DNA from: Steromphala cineraria
Lineage: Eukaryota; Mollusca; Gastropoda; Trochida; Trochidae
Assembly (NCBI GenBank): GCA_916613615.1
Contig: OU744727.1
Coordinates: forward strand, 14,888,093 to 14,952,092
Direction: 5' to 3'
DNA length: 64,000 bases
In this document: in pieces, positions 1 to 12,900 of the stretch
How positions within the stretch are numbered: position 1 is the first letter of the stretch
Layout of the letters: each line of letters opens with the position of its first letter
Position numbers and translations under genes: made by a program
The notes under the pieces: generated by a model
Told to the model about the DNA's origin: nothing
The model's database searches: none
The model's input: only the letters and a program-made list of their open reading frames with translations

Positions 1-335
1 TGGGACGCTAATTCAATGGTGTCGTTCTTGTTATATACATGATAAAATATTATTGTAATTTTTTGGTAAATATGAACATGTCATATTGACAAGTAAATAA
101 GCGAAAATAGTTGTAGAGTTAAAATCCTTTAAATAAGACGGCCTTGAACAGAAAAGTTTCAAATTTGTACATTCACTAGAGTTTGAGATTAGTCTAGAAA
201 AAAATTAACTTCAAAGTGACATCATTCAAGTAGTTTTTCGTGAATTTTAAAGTTTAATTTTTAAATCATAAACAAAGGTTGAAGTTAACTTTGATTTTTT
301 TTCCATGGTCAAAGTTTCATCAAATTAGCGTCCCA
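1..335. mobile_element. MITE-like inverted-repeat element at window start
   Basis: The first 13 bases (TGGGACGCTAATT) are the exact reverse complement of 323-335, and the next several bases are similar as well. The interior is AT-rich with no coding capacity. This is the layout of a short non-autonomous DNA transposon. The true left end may lie before the window, so no target-site duplication can be judged and the family cannot be named. Confidence 0.45.
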
Positions 336-3300
336 CATATGGGACGACATGCACGAAAGGGTATAGGTTTTTAGCTGACTCTCAAAGCTAGATAATTGTT
401 AAAAAACTTGTTTATTGTTTCTTGTTAGGCATAATATATAAGATAAATAGAAAAAGAGTGATGATATTAAAAATCTAAAAGCGTCCATGCTTTGTATCTG
501 CTAGAATGAAAAAGCTCAATAGCTTTCTAAGAGTAAATGCTCTGTCAATAACACTGATATGACGACATATCTGGTCTTTATCACCTCCTAGTCCGTGTTT
601 GAAACCTTGAGAGCTTCAGGGTAGCAAGCAAAACACGTCCAGCATGAGCAAAGTCGGGCGAGTGAATCCGTGAAAACATGTCATTTCTTCCTGACTTTTA
701 CACAAAAGACCTTAACTGGAATAAAGAAGTATGTAAATTTTTTTTCACTTGATACATGTTTACATTTAAACTGATAGATTACATCAAAATGGTGATATTT
801 CTGTTTATGTTTAAAGATTGTTGTTTGAAACTAACGCTACACAATCAGTCTTTGAACCGTGTTCGCCATGACCGACTAGGAGATGCATCCATATGCGCTG
901 ACATGATTGACAATATCTTTAATGCTCTAATAATCAGAATTCTAGCTTTCTTACATTATGGATAATAAAGAAATTAACACACTCGCGATATTTTACATTG
1001 TTTTTACAACACTCATACCATTAAAACGATATCATTTTACAGTCACTCATGTTGTTAAAATAATATGATATCTCTGCTAAGGTATTAATCTCTATTTACC
1101 TATATAATTATATATCTGTACACTTGGTACTGCCATGTTCCGACATGCTGTACCACCATTACCAACTGACTGTCTTGGATAATACGACAAATAATTGCTG
1201 AATAAACAGCAGCATGTCGACTTTCAAATCAAACAGAAAACGGATAAGACAATGATCAAGTCTTGAGGGGCAAATTAGAGTAAAATAGTGCATTTATGTG
1301 TTGTATTTGAAACGGAAAATTTTTCTGAAATGTATCAATCATTATACATGTTCAATATATTTGTTCATCAGAATTTTAAAAAAAGTATTTTCATGACGCT
1401 TCCCATGTAAAAAAAGTTATTAAATGACATTATAATGAGGATGATGTTCATTATTTTATCCATGATTTGCATGGGCGGCCATCTTGTATTTTTTTCCAAA
1501 AACCCAGTGATATTTAAAATTTCACTAAAACAAGTAAACATACATGAAATATTATGTTATAAATGAGTTCCCTGACCTCAAAAACATGGGTTTAGACACC
1601 TTCTTTGCAGATATTACTCTATTAGTTTTGAAGATACGACAGTTTTGAGTATTCTGAGCTCGCGATGGCGGCCATCTTGGATTTCGTCAAATTTATTGCA
1701 CTAGCACCTATCAGATTTTGCTAGATTTTTGTTCCTGGCTTGTAGACATGATTTCCTGCCATAATCAGGTGAGAAACAAAATAAAGCAATTTTGTCCAAC
1801 CTCTTCACTTTATTTACTGGACTATAGTGGGTAACAAACAGAACACACACTTTTTTCCGATATAAATTTGTTCACTTAATAAATCTCTCTTGTTCCTTTA
1901 TCCGACCTTTCTTGTATTTTAGCTATAAGTAAGAGGGTTATTACTTCTTTTCGACGAGAAAGCCAATAATTAATATTCTAATTGATATTTCAATGTAAAA
2001 GACACTTGGTAGTCCTCTCATTACCCTGTCTCTTCAAAGATAACTCACCCTTTGATATGGAAATGTCAATGTGACAGTTTCATTTTATCTCATCACTGAT
2101 ATTTGTGAATTATATATTCTAGTGTGTAAAGTTCATATCAAGATTAAGTAACAATTTACAAAACTACCATAATGAATATATAAAACATATGTTTCAATTA
2201 AGATTAAGCCTTTTTTCACGCGCTTATTTATCATATGCTGTCAAGTCTGAGTGTGAATTTAACATCGCAAACCCAAATCTTAACCAGGTGAAACACCAAC
2301 CAAGTTTTTTCACTACAAAATGTCAAATCAATGAAATATTCACAGAAAAGTTTAAAGAGAAACAGTCTAGACAACTTGACTAAACTCGTTTGATCACATG
2401 TATAATTAACAATACAAGCAAAACTTTAATAGGAATTTTGACCGTAAGCCTACCACACTTCTAAAACAAAACTGTTTAGTTAAGTTTGTTTCTGTTACTT
2501 TCATGAAGGCTTACATGAATTATTACAGATGTTTTGAAAATAAATAGAAATGGGCTCAGTTGTTCTCATCTAGCAGATTACAAACCAAGTACAGCCTTAT
2601 GACGTCACTGTCTGAATACTTGGTATGGTTACACAACACTCGTTAAATACCTTTGAACTGATTAGACAACAAATACATTTATCTGTTATCCCATGGATGT
2701 TTTCATGACGCTTAATAAATCTAAACTTTCTAAAGGACATGTTGATAAGAATTTCGGATAATGACAATTTGACTCCAAAGTGATAGACTATTGAAGGGAA
2801 GTATATTCCGGTTTCGTGCATATACAAAATAGATGTGGATACAGAATTAAAATTATTCTTTTACAAAAATGAATAGTGTCTCTATCACAAAGTAAATGAC
2901 CCTTCCCAGTAATTCGGAATTTAGATCAGATGATCTATCTTAATCGTTTTCATATATAAACATACTTAAATTCTAATGTTAATATGCCCTTTAACTTGAG
3001 GCACTTTTACACACAATTTACATTAAAACATCAAAATTTAAAGAAACATTTTCATTACATTCTGTTAGTTTAAACACTCCGATAAATTAATCATCAAATA
3101 CAATGGAATTGTCACAATGGCATGATTTCATATACAATGTAAGTTTTTATGCCTTATCAACTCCAAATTAATAATTGTGCAAAAGTGCTTTTTAACCTGT
3201 TACCTGTTTTACTTCCAAAAAAGAAATAATCAAATTCCTACCTTTAACAATCTAAATATACGATTAACAACGTGGACAGAAGGTATACAATATACAAACT

Positions 3301-3968
3301 ACCCGTCAAACTATGAACAAAATACTTCAGATCATATGCCATTCTTATTTCTCTATGACGTATTATCAACTGCCATTTAACATGAAATCCTAGAAATTTT
3401 ACAAACACAGCAAATTTGCCTTATAGATGTTATAAGTTATGACAGATTGAACTCTTACATCACATGTCCTAGCACGCTTGTCATGGCTTATTGACCTTTC
3501 ATGGTTTGATCGATACAAGGTAATTCAATAGTGAAATGATTTGATTATTTGTCTGTTACTACAGACGTTACCATGGAAACTATGATACATATTTTCTATG
3601 ATCATCTTTGATCACGAAAGATAAAGGAGAAACATTTTCCTGATAGATATGATTGTAGTTCGTTGATCAATGTCAAAATGATATGAATTTTGTTTGATTT
3701 TGCATGAGATACTTTAAATGCTACGATAATGCAAACTACACGCATCTAGCAAGAAGGTAAAACAAGTTTAAAAATCAGCTTAACTAAAAGTGGCATTTTT
3801 CTAGATACTCCGTTTATAGGTATTTTTGAAACATGCTTGTGTCATCAAATGCACAAAAAATACTTAAAATTGACGTATTTTTTACATCCTTTGTGAGCGA
3901 TTTCAAAAAGAAAAGTATTGATCGTTGGATTTTATACGAAAAAAATGACTAAGCAAAGCCGAGGTCAT
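336..3968. other. AT-rich non-coding stretch, repeat-derived
   Basis: No gene is supported; all open frames are short and lack recognisable motifs. Two copies of a GGCGGCCATCTTG motif occur near 1475 and 1668. The part near 1960-2125 resembles 11280-11450 (shared words such as CTAATTGAT and TTTGTGAATTA), and 3430-3640 is one copy of the recurrent ~200-bp motif listed separately. The stretch looks like old, diverged repeat DNA. Confidence 0.5.
3430..3640 (+). repeat. Recurrent ~200-bp motif, copy 1
   Basis: First of at least six diverged copies in the same orientation. Shared landmarks in order: an ATCACATxTCCTAGCA word, ATGGTTTGATCGATA, ATTCAATAGT, GATTTGATTATTTGTCT, CATGGAAACTATGATA and ATCTTTGATCA. 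No frame is conserved between copies, so it is not obviously coding. Other copies start near 6885, 14755, 18715, 25835 and 29870. Confidence 0.6.
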
Positions 3969-3997
3969 GGGGTGCCAAACGGGACATTAATCGCTAT

Positions 3998-4112
3998 TTA
4001 GTAAGCTTACTAAATGAATTAGTAAGCTTACTAAATGAATTAGTAAGCTTACTAATTCATTTAGTAAGCTTACTAATTCACTTCTTATTTGATGATTTAG
4101 TAAGCTTACTAA
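3998..4112. repeat. Palindrome cluster 1 (5 units)
   Basis: Five perfect copies of TTAGTAAGCTTACTAA start at 3998, 4019, 4040, 4061 and 4097. The first four are spaced by 21 bp, so 16-bp palindromes are separated by 5-bp linkers (ATGAA or TTCAT type). Each unit is its own reverse complement and contains a HindIII-like AAGCTT centre. Confidence 0.9.
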
Positions 4113-4231
4113 ATGACATCCGGGTTGTTGAAATGTTAATCAATGACTGCTCCCTAGAACAAAAGAAAGTAATGTACATTTTGGAAATTAAAACCGTGAA
4201 GAAGAAAACTAATTTACCATTTTTGATAGTA

Positions 4232-4462
4232 TTTTGAAAAGCATTTAGCAAGCTTACTAATTCGGCCGATTTAGTAAGCTTATTAATTGAATTAGTAAGC
4301 TTAGTAAATGAATTAGTAAGCTTACTAAATGGACCGAATTAGTAAGCTTACTAAATGAATTAGTAAGCTTACCAAATCGTTATGAATTAGTAAGCTTACT
4401 AATTCATTTAGTAAGCTTACTAAATCGACCGAATTAGTAAGCTTACTAACTGCTTTTGAAAA
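4232..4462. repeat. Palindrome cluster 2 (9 units), itself an inverted repeat
   Basis: Nine units start at 4245, 4271, 4292, 4313, 4339, 4360, 4387, 4408 and 4434, several with one substitution. The cluster is flanked by ATTTTGAAAAGCA on the left and TGCTTTTGAAAAT on the right, and the first and last units with their neighbours are also inverted repeats (ATTCGGCCGATT against AATCGACCGAAT). This looks like a smaller foldback nested within the larger one. Confidence 0.8.
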
Positions 4463-4628
4463 TATGTATCTAAGTTTGAAACAATGATTTCTCCCCACCA
4501 CGTGGTAAAATGGCGGGAATATTTTGACAAAAACAAACGGCACCTAAAGTAGCTTTTGACAAATTAAGATTCAAATATTTTGTGCGTATATGGTTCTTAA
4601 ATCTATTTTTATATATATTTAAATCGAA

Positions 4629-4739
4629 TTAGTAAGCTTACTTAATCGAATTAGTAAGCTTACTAAATATCTGCCCGAATTAGTAAGCTTTCTAATTCGA
4701 TTTAGTAAGCTTACTAATTCGATTTAGTAAGCTTACTAA
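4629..4739. repeat. Palindrome cluster 3 (5 units)
   Basis: Units start at about 4629 (one change), 4651, 4680 (one change), 4702 and 4724. The last unit is part of the terminal inverted repeat of the 800-bp element. Confidence 0.85.
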
Positions 4740-4768
4740 ATAGCGATTAAAGTCCCGTTTGGCACCTC

Positions 4769-7700
4769 ATAGAGGTCTGATTAGAATGTCAGTATTACAG
4801 TAACAGTTAGTATTTGTAAATGAAATAAAAAAGCATCTTCACCGTATCCGACTTTTATCTTTTATGACTGCTTTATTAAGCATGAAGTCTATCACTTAAC
4901 TAATTTACCTTTTGACGGTTTGATATGTTGATTGAGCGTTATTTATTTCTGGTGTTATATATTCATTATTGAAGGTGTGTTACAAACTTTACTGAAACTG
5001 CTAATAAATCATTAACACTTTCTCTTAAGTAAAATTTAAAAGTAAATAACGTTTCAATGTGTTTTATGTCACCTATTTGCCACATAATCTCGATCAAGAT
5101 GTTGTTAATTGGCCTTAATTCAAATGTTGAATTTGGTGGTTCTTTTTTGGACGTTTTTACTTTGAACATCTACATGTAGATAATATTGGTTCCAAAAACT
5201 ACTTCCACATTTTACAGCTATCCAGATTTTCAAATTGAAGTAACATGTTTTTAAGAATACACTAGTTCATATACATGTATTTTGTTTACTTATATAATAT
5301 TCAATAACTTTGTGAATATTGATAGTTAAATAGCTTTTGTGAAGTACTTGTCATGTTTTTAGTTATATTCTTATTGTATTTTCGACCTCATAGTACATGA
5401 TTCAGTGTTCAATTTTGTCAGAATTATTTTTATAAATTGATACATGTGTATATGAATATTTCATAAACAAATATTGAAATGAAAGTTTGAAATCCTTAAC
5501 GTTTTTTTATGTTTCGGAATTTGTGTATGGTTTGATTGAAAGATTAACTGGTAAATACTTTAAGCTTTAAGAGAAAGCTTATGTCACAGTTACAAACAAA
5601 ATGATTGCAGACTACCTTAAATCCCTAAAACCTCCATATCAAGAAAATCAGGTTAAAGTTCATTCCAATAAACTTGGTATGTCAATGCCAAATGAATAGT
5701 TTAACCCCCGAATAAAAACTTATGTAGAAGAATGCTGTTAATATGATCTCCTAAGCCATCATGTTTGTATTCTATTCAAATTAAACTTAATCAAGAATTC
5801 CACCGGCCTGATGTTGATAGCCAATATCATCACATAGTTATTGTAAATGTCATATGACATAAATTTATTCTTTTGACAGAACTACGTAAAATGATTTACA
5901 AACAATTGCAATGCAATATTCCATATTAGAGTTCTTCATTTACAAACCTAGAGACTCATACTGAGTGTAACAATTCAAATTATTTTCTACAAAATAAATG
6001 TGTCACCGAATCAAGCTATTATCACAACAAACAAACAACTATTTACACACTTTTCAATTTGCTAATTGTAACAATCGCTTTATTAAAAAACTTCTATGCC
6101 ACAACGTTTACTGAGCAAGAAAACATTAAAGCAAACTTAAAATATAATCTTAAATCAAAACTATTTGAAAACTGCAGAACACATCAGTGTTATCAAATAT
6201 TTCCCCTTCCATTTCGATAGAGATAACATTTGGGAAATATTAATAATGTACTTTTTGAGTGTCATTCTATTGGCATGAGCATCAAAGTTAAAGATTTTAA
6301 TGGACGTTCAACTTTTACTCATTTAAAGTTTTATATCCATACTTATCTTGTACTTCATATTATTATGTGAAAGTGATTATGTAAAATATTTTAACAATTA
6401 TCTTACGTTTTCGTTTGTGACGTTGCTCAATACTTCTTATAAAACGTCCATTGTGACATCGAAATACATTCTTCTTGCAAATATTAAATGTAAAAAAACA
6501 TAGCTTTGCATTGTTTTAGTAGTTGCTCGGAATTTGATAGCAGGATTAAAAAGAGTTTTAAACATCGTATAGTTTTATGGTTCATACAATCACATACTTT
6601 TTGTTAAAAAGTTTCTGTATATTAATTACATTTCATATATATTGTCCATTTGTAATTTGATATCTCTTGCTGAGAAGGTATTTGCAAAAACATTTGATCC
6701 TTTCTTAGTTTAGAAAATTTTATCAACCAGAGGACAGAAAGTGTGACAAACATACCAACCCCCTATCAAACTATTAACAAAATGATTTTTGCAACATGCA
6801 ACTTTTTCTTTTGTTATCCCTGAATAACTAAAATGGCAGATAGCGAATTCAAAGTATTTTCAAACTAGGCAATTGTGTCTTATAGACGTTACAAGTAATG
6901 ACAGCTTGAACTCTTATATCACATTTCCTAGCACGCTTCTCGTGGTTTATTGATCTCCCATGGTTTGATCAATACTAGGTAATTTAATAGAGATATGATT
7001 TGATTATTTATCTTTACGTACACCACTCCAGTAGAAACTATAATAAATATTTTTGATGGTCATCTTTGATCATGATACATTAAGAAGAAACATGTTCTTG
7101 AAATGATATGATTTCAGTTGTTTCCAAATAATCAATACCTAAATGTTTAACTCTTTGAGAAGTTTCCTTTGTAATGGCTGACTTACTTTAATTTCTTCGA
7201 TTATGCAAAGTTCATGTATATGCATGTAAATAAAAATGAACAATAAGGTTATCAAAAACCAAAAATACAGTAAAACCCAGCTTAATCTACTTATAAGTTG
7301 TTTTTTTCAGTTTAAATATGAAAATAATTTCACACAAAATTCAAATGTGAAACATTTTCTACAAGGTTTCAATACTTGAGAAGACAATTAAGTCTTCGTG
7401 AACTGTTGGATTGTATAACACAACAAAATAATTACCATTTTTATCTTTGGGATTATGAAGTCGTATAATAGTTTAACATTTTTATAGAAATAACATGTAT
7501 TTACATTTAAACATGGAAATAACATGATCTAAAATTTATTTTTATAAACATATATTTTCCTTCTTCTTGTTTACAACCCACAGTTTGAAACTAATTCTGT
7601 TTTGACGAAGATCATTGAGTTTTTGAATAGCATTCTAACAATTGGTGTGATGATTTTTTATTTTAGCAAGATTTGTCAGAAAAGTTACCCCTAAACAACT

Positions 7701-8482
7701 TCTACATTCTGTGAAAGCAATGTTTCGACACATGTCCTCATGTCATTGTCAAGAATCACTTGAAGTATCTCATTAAGATCTGTGTTGAAACGTTGCTTTC
7801 ACAGAAGTAAGAAGTGATTTGTCCTTCAGAATTACTCTCTTGTTCAAGAGGAAGGTTTTTGAAGGATTGCATATTTCTTGCCTTGTTAGAAGATTAATAC
7901 AGGTTGAGTCGTCTCCCTTTGATACTCTCTATCTGTTCAATAACAGTATTTTGGTGTCCTGAATACCATGGAAAAGGTGTCTCGTGGATATTGCCCTGTC
8001 GGGTGATGCGTTTTGTTTATATTGTGCTAAATCAAATAATCATAGAAACACATGAAAGTTTTTAATCAACCAATAATCATTCAAAAAGGGCATTCATAAA
8101 ACATGGTTTAGAAAATACTATTTTAAATTTGATTAACAATTATTGTTAACAAGTTGATATATGACGTTTTGAAAATATCCATCTCCTTGATAATGACGTT
8201 CGGGAAAGTTATCTTCTTAGTCTCATCGAATGCTTTTCATGTGTACATTTGATCAATGTGATACTTTAGATATGCTGTGTGCGTTTGCCAACTGATCTCA
8301 ATATTGAGTTATAGCGATGATCAAGGACACAGAAATGAAAGGACTATCTCTGCTGCCACATCAAAGGTTACAAGTCCTCGTACTAAAAGGGCTGCACTGC
8401 TGCTCTGGCATTTAAAATATAAAGATCAATAAATTGTGCATCAAGTGTAAATGTTAAGGTTGGAAATGTCAAAATCAATATC
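4769..8482. other. AT-rich non-coding stretch
   Basis: No supported gene. It contains recurrent motif copy 2 (about 6885-7115) and, near 6190-6280, sequence that resembles 17870-17960 in the tandem duplication. A 23-bp inverted repeat lies at about 7708-7731 and 7783-7805 around a ~50-bp loop. Open frames are all short and unrecognised. Confidence 0.5.
6885..7115 (+). repeat. Recurrent ~200-bp motif, copy 2
   Basis: This copy closely follows the one at 3430-3640, including the words ATCACATTTCCTAGCACGCT, ATGGTTTGATCAATAC, GATTTGATTATTTATCT and GGTCATCTTTGATCATG. The similarity extends upstream: GGACAGAAAGTG and CTATCAAACTATTAACAAAAT near 6730-6785 match GGACAGAAGGT and GTCAAACTATGAACAAAAT near 3278-3323. 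The repeat unit is therefore larger than the core. Confidence 0.6.
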
Positions 8483-8710
8483 ATAAATATCAATGACTCT
8501 TTCATATGATTAGTTATAAGAAATGACAAACTCTATGTTATAAATATCAATGACTCTTTCATATGATTAGTTATAAGAAATGACAAACTCTATGTTATAA
8601 ATATCAATGACTCTTTCATATGATTAGTTATAAGAAATGACAAACTCTATGTTATAAATATCAATGACTCTTTCCTATGATTAGTTATAAGAAATGACAA
8701 ACTCTATGTT
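8483..8710 (+). repeat. 57-bp tandem repeat, four units
   Basis: Four head-to-tail units of 57 bp begin with ATAAATATCAATGACTC at 8483, 8540, 8597 and 8654. They are nearly identical; the fourth has one substitution (TTTCCTATG for TTTCATATG). A partial fifth start follows at 8711. The near-identity points to recent slippage or unequal exchange. There is no spacer/repeat alternation. Confidence 0.95.
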
Positions 8711-9639
8711 ATAAACCTTAACTCACAGTTTCTCTATTGTTAAGATGTAAACAAATATAGAGCGATTAACTGTAGGCTACAACTGCTATGAATCCAAATG
8801 TGACCACCCATTATAATCAAAATGATAATATATTCAATTTGAATCAGCCTTTCACATTTTCTTTGAGATAGTACATTTTTCATTTATGGGTAATGTTTAA
8901 TACTAGGTACACATGATTACATGTTATAAGATACATTGTCAGACAGGTTAAGGATCATAAAGAAAAACACATACTATGATGAAACCTCTGAATTCACTAA
9001 TTTCTACTCATCAGATAAAAGTTAACTCTTTTCTATTCTTCGCTTTCTAAATGAAAGGAAAACAGAATTTAACCTTCACTTCAACACATCATATACACTA
9101 CGATGACCTTAAAAGGTTTTTGTTGGATCCCATTGCAAGTTAGGTCCTCCCTATTGTTTAGATGATCAAACACGACTCCTCATATCCGTTTACATTTTAC
9201 AGATGGACATATATCAAATAGAAACTTGGTTAACGAAACTTGATGAATTCCGGACGATTTGATGATGCAAAAGTAAACATTCTTCAATGATATTATATTA
9301 ACAGTGACTCTGTACACAGTCAACTTAATTAGGTTTCTAAAACAACAATGGATGTTCTCATTTCTTAAAAAGAAGAACATCTTGAATTGATGTTGCTCAA
9401 ATGACAGTGAAACATATATTAGCGTGCTATACAGTCAACTATACTTGTGTTTCTAAAAGGACATTTGATGCTCTCATGTAAAAGAAATGATACCTAATTG
9501 CTGCTGTTGCTTATAAGGAGATGTGGATGTGACAAGCATTCAGGTCGAAGAATTGCTTTAAGCCATACTTATTATTATTATTGTATAAGCCTTAACAGCT
9601 GAGCTGAACATTTTCAAAAAAGATATTTGTCAACAAATG
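8711..9639. other. AT-rich non-coding stretch
   Basis: No gene, RNA or clear repeat was recognised. A short ATT run occurs near 9570-9585. Confidence 0.45.
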
Positions 9640-9643
9640 TTAA

Positions 9644-9988
9644 AGGGGCAGTAGCACGTTTTTATGGGGAATATAAGGTGATATCAGGAAAATTAAAATT
9701 AATGGTTCCAATTGAAAGACAATGTATTCAAACACAATGAAGTTAAGTTTAGCCATGCGATTCCTTTTTCTTACACAAAATGAACTAAAGGTGTTCACAC
9801 AAAATGGCCGCCAATGGAATTTATGTGAATCTCAATACTTTGTCCTCTGACTATGGATGATTGGCTTGTGTTATTGTGGTTTTTGACACTGTCAAATTAA
9901 TACATTTAGCATTAACTTACAATTATCAGTGAAATATTTTAAAATATTTATATTATATAAAATTATCAAAAAACGTGCTACTGCCACT
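9644..9988 (-). mobile_element. TTAA-flanked MITE, copy 1
   Basis: TTAA at 9640-9643 and 9989-9992 flanks a 345-bp element with terminal inverted repeats starting AGGGGCAGTAGCACGTTTTT on the left; the right end reads AAACGTGCTACTGCCACT. The element is homologous throughout, in inverted orientation, to 21085-21441; both carry an AAAATGGC-type word, CAAACCAATCATCC or its complement, and a terminal stretch near TGATATCA/TGACATCA. The TTAA duplication suggests a piggyBac-type mobiliser, but no transposase is present and this assignment is inferred. Confidence 0.85.
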
Positions 9989-9992
9989 TTAA

Positions 9993-12900
9993 GAGCTATA
10001 CAAGGTGGTGTATAGCTTAAATTTTAGTCCTTGTAGACATTCAGACAGGTCTGCAGATAGGTCAACGGGCAAATAGTACATTTTGTATACCTATTATCAG
10101 AGCTCACTACAGATATTTCTAAATCGGACCTGTCTATCTGTCTTTGATCAACGACTTTACAAAGGGGGTTATCTCTTACCAAAGATCGAGGTTTTCTGGA
10201 GCAATCATATATCATTGTTCGATTACATTTGTTTGAAAGCATTATTTTTTATCAAAGCTTATGTAGTCATGTCTTCGTTACGGAAATGTTTCTTATTTCT
10301 GTACGTTACAGTAAATCCTTTCTTTAATTTTAATTAGCTAACAGTCGATACATTTGATCCTTTTTCATTTGTTACAGTGTCAGACACTATCAAAATAGAA
10401 CATTCACTTATAAACAACAACAACAACAACTAATTCGATAAAGAACGAAAATCATTATTTATTCAGCTAATTTTAGTACGACATGATAGAATTACTGACC
10501 CTATTTTCACCATATGAATTATACATTAAAAAAAAAGAGGTAAATAGATATAACCATGCAAATACAGTGACGTTGTTCAGACTGCAGTTCCAATGATCTT
10601 CAGATTTCTATACATGTAGCAACCTGAATATCACTGATTAAACAGTGATTTTTATAATATACTACAACGTGTTTGCTTTTCCTCAACAGGAATCCTTACA
10701 AACCTGTCTAATGAACGCCGGATGGGAAACATGTCTAGATTTACAGTGAATATATTTGGTCTAATGGCCAACATGTTCTGGTTCTAAATGCTGAAAGCAA
10801 AAATCGATACAATTGCTTAATAAATCAGGACTTGTTCAGTGAAGAGATTAGCTGTTGTAAATTTGGACAGTTAAAGTAAATATATATATATATAGTTTTA
10901 TAATGTTATATATTGCATTTGGTTGACGTGGACGTGTACATTACATTTCTTCAGTATAAAAATGATATTACTTGTAAGAGATTAAACAACTTAAGTTTTC
11001 TATGGTAAATAGTTAAGATTGAAGAAAAAGCAGACACTCCAACTCTGCTCTTTGAAACTGTAAATATATGATACGAGTCTTTTTACAGGCAGAGTACAGA
11101 AATAAATTTCATCTTAAGCATATTTGCACTTGTAAGTAGCAAACTGAAAACAAAACGCACAACCCTTTGTCCATGTAGATATGGTATTACGAATAAGGAG
11201 ATTGAGTAATCTGCAATTCGTGAACCACTTATTTTCATCTTACCTAGCATTTACTAAAAGAAGGAGAATGAATATATTTACAACTAAAAGGCCAATGTTT
11301 TAAATTCTAATTGATGTGTCAAAGACAAGATACTCTCTTACTTCGTTACTTCGCATTATCAAAGTTTACTCATCCTTTGATGTTAAAACATCAATGGCGG
11401 TATCATTATATGTAATCCCTGACATTTGTGAATTACAGTATGGATCATTTAGGAAGAACAACCCAACTAGTCTGTCTTTCCTCCCTTGAACAAACTATTA
11501 TAAAGATCCACGCAAGTCTACTTTCTTGTAGCAAGTCTAGATCACTGCTGTTTCTGGAATGAACAATCGGCTATTTTCTATTTTATTCTACAAAAGTTGC
11601 ATTTCAATCATGTTTTTATTTCAGAGACTAAAATTTAGTCTAACCTCATTCCTGCATGGCACATAAATTGCTACATATATTCAATGTAAATATCATCATT
11701 TTACATATTGATCCAAAATGTTTGACTTAGTTTATTAAGAAACTATAACCAAATAAAATTTCACAAAATTATGAAATTACTTCAAAATATTTGAGCAGTT
11801 TAAAGAAAGTTTGTCCATAATGAAGAAACATGCATGTATATATCATGATATGCGACGTTTCAACACAGTTTCTGACGTCGCATATCATGAATAAATAAGT
11901 TGTCATCCATATATGGTTCTTCATTCCGACTTCTAAAAGGACTCTCACAGAAACGTTTGTTTAGTACTTGTAGATATGTATGTTTTAACGAATTCCCGGA
12001 ATTGCCCATTCCGAGAGTTTGGGCATCGAAATCCAGGAATTTGGCATGACATGTACAACATTGTTAAATGAGTGGAAATTGATAGCGATAGAATATCTAC
12101 GATAGAAATAGTCATATTATTTGAAAACTAATTTGTTATAAATATGTATCACACAAAGAAATAAGGACATACAGCTGCAAACCAAACGTTGCTTACTTTA
12201 CTTGCAAATATATTGCAAATACTATGCACTGTCGACGAATTCAAACAAGTTTCTGTCATGTTATCTTGTACTTAAACGCATTTGCATGGATTGTTTAAAC
12301 ACTGGGGTCGAAAATCTTTAGGTTTATATCAAAAAGATTATATGACATTCAACATTATGTATTGTTTGTGTAAGCAGTGTTGATATTAAACAAACATATT
12401 CATAATGTGTTTGTACACAAGGTTTTAACCGTGTGGACAAATACATTATGAAATTGTTTTATTTTGATTGAAATCTATGGGAATTGAACTTTAGATTGAA
12501 ATCATATAAAACAATACAAAATACAGTTATAGAATTGTTTTACAGTGCCCCAATATTAGGGTGCTTCCCGCAAGTTAAATCACTGACAAAATGAAGAAAA
12601 GACTATAAAATGTATTTGCTTTGAAATTATTTTAAATATATAGTTGAATATATAACCTGTTAAAATAAAATCCAACAGTATAATCGGAAAAGTATAAACA
12701 ACTACTACTGTTGAGAAATGGTTACACTTTAAAAATTTCGTAAAAGGGATGACTTTAAGAATAAACTCATAAACAGTGTAACAAACACTTGTTCTGTAGT
12801 CGTAAGATAATAATGACCTTTCCAAATTGAATTCTTCAATCTTATTTGACAAAACGTTAGAATTAAGGTTAGACAATGTCAACATTGACATACAATGACT

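Larger units (their letters stand above)
3969..4768. mobile_element. Foldback element built of TTAGTAAGCTTACTAA palindromes
   Basis: The first 48 bases (3969-4016, beginning GGGGTGCCAAACGGGAC) and the last 48 (4721-4768) are inverted repeats with about three mismatches, giving an 800-bp element. GAGGTC occurs just outside both ends (3961-3966 and 4772-4777) and may be a target-site duplication. Inside are 19 copies of a self-complementary 16-mer, most of them perfect, many spaced at exactly 21 bp. The short minus-strand open frame at 4325-4543 with repeated LVSLL is only a translation of the repeats. No transposase is present; the superfamily is unknown. Confidence 0.8.

Noticed and set aside
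4325..4543. 72-codon minus-strand frame with repeated LVSLL
   Set aside because: It is the translation of the 21-bp palindrome units, not a protein gene.
8483..8710. CRISPR-like array
   Set aside because: Direct tandem units without spacers in a eukaryotic context.
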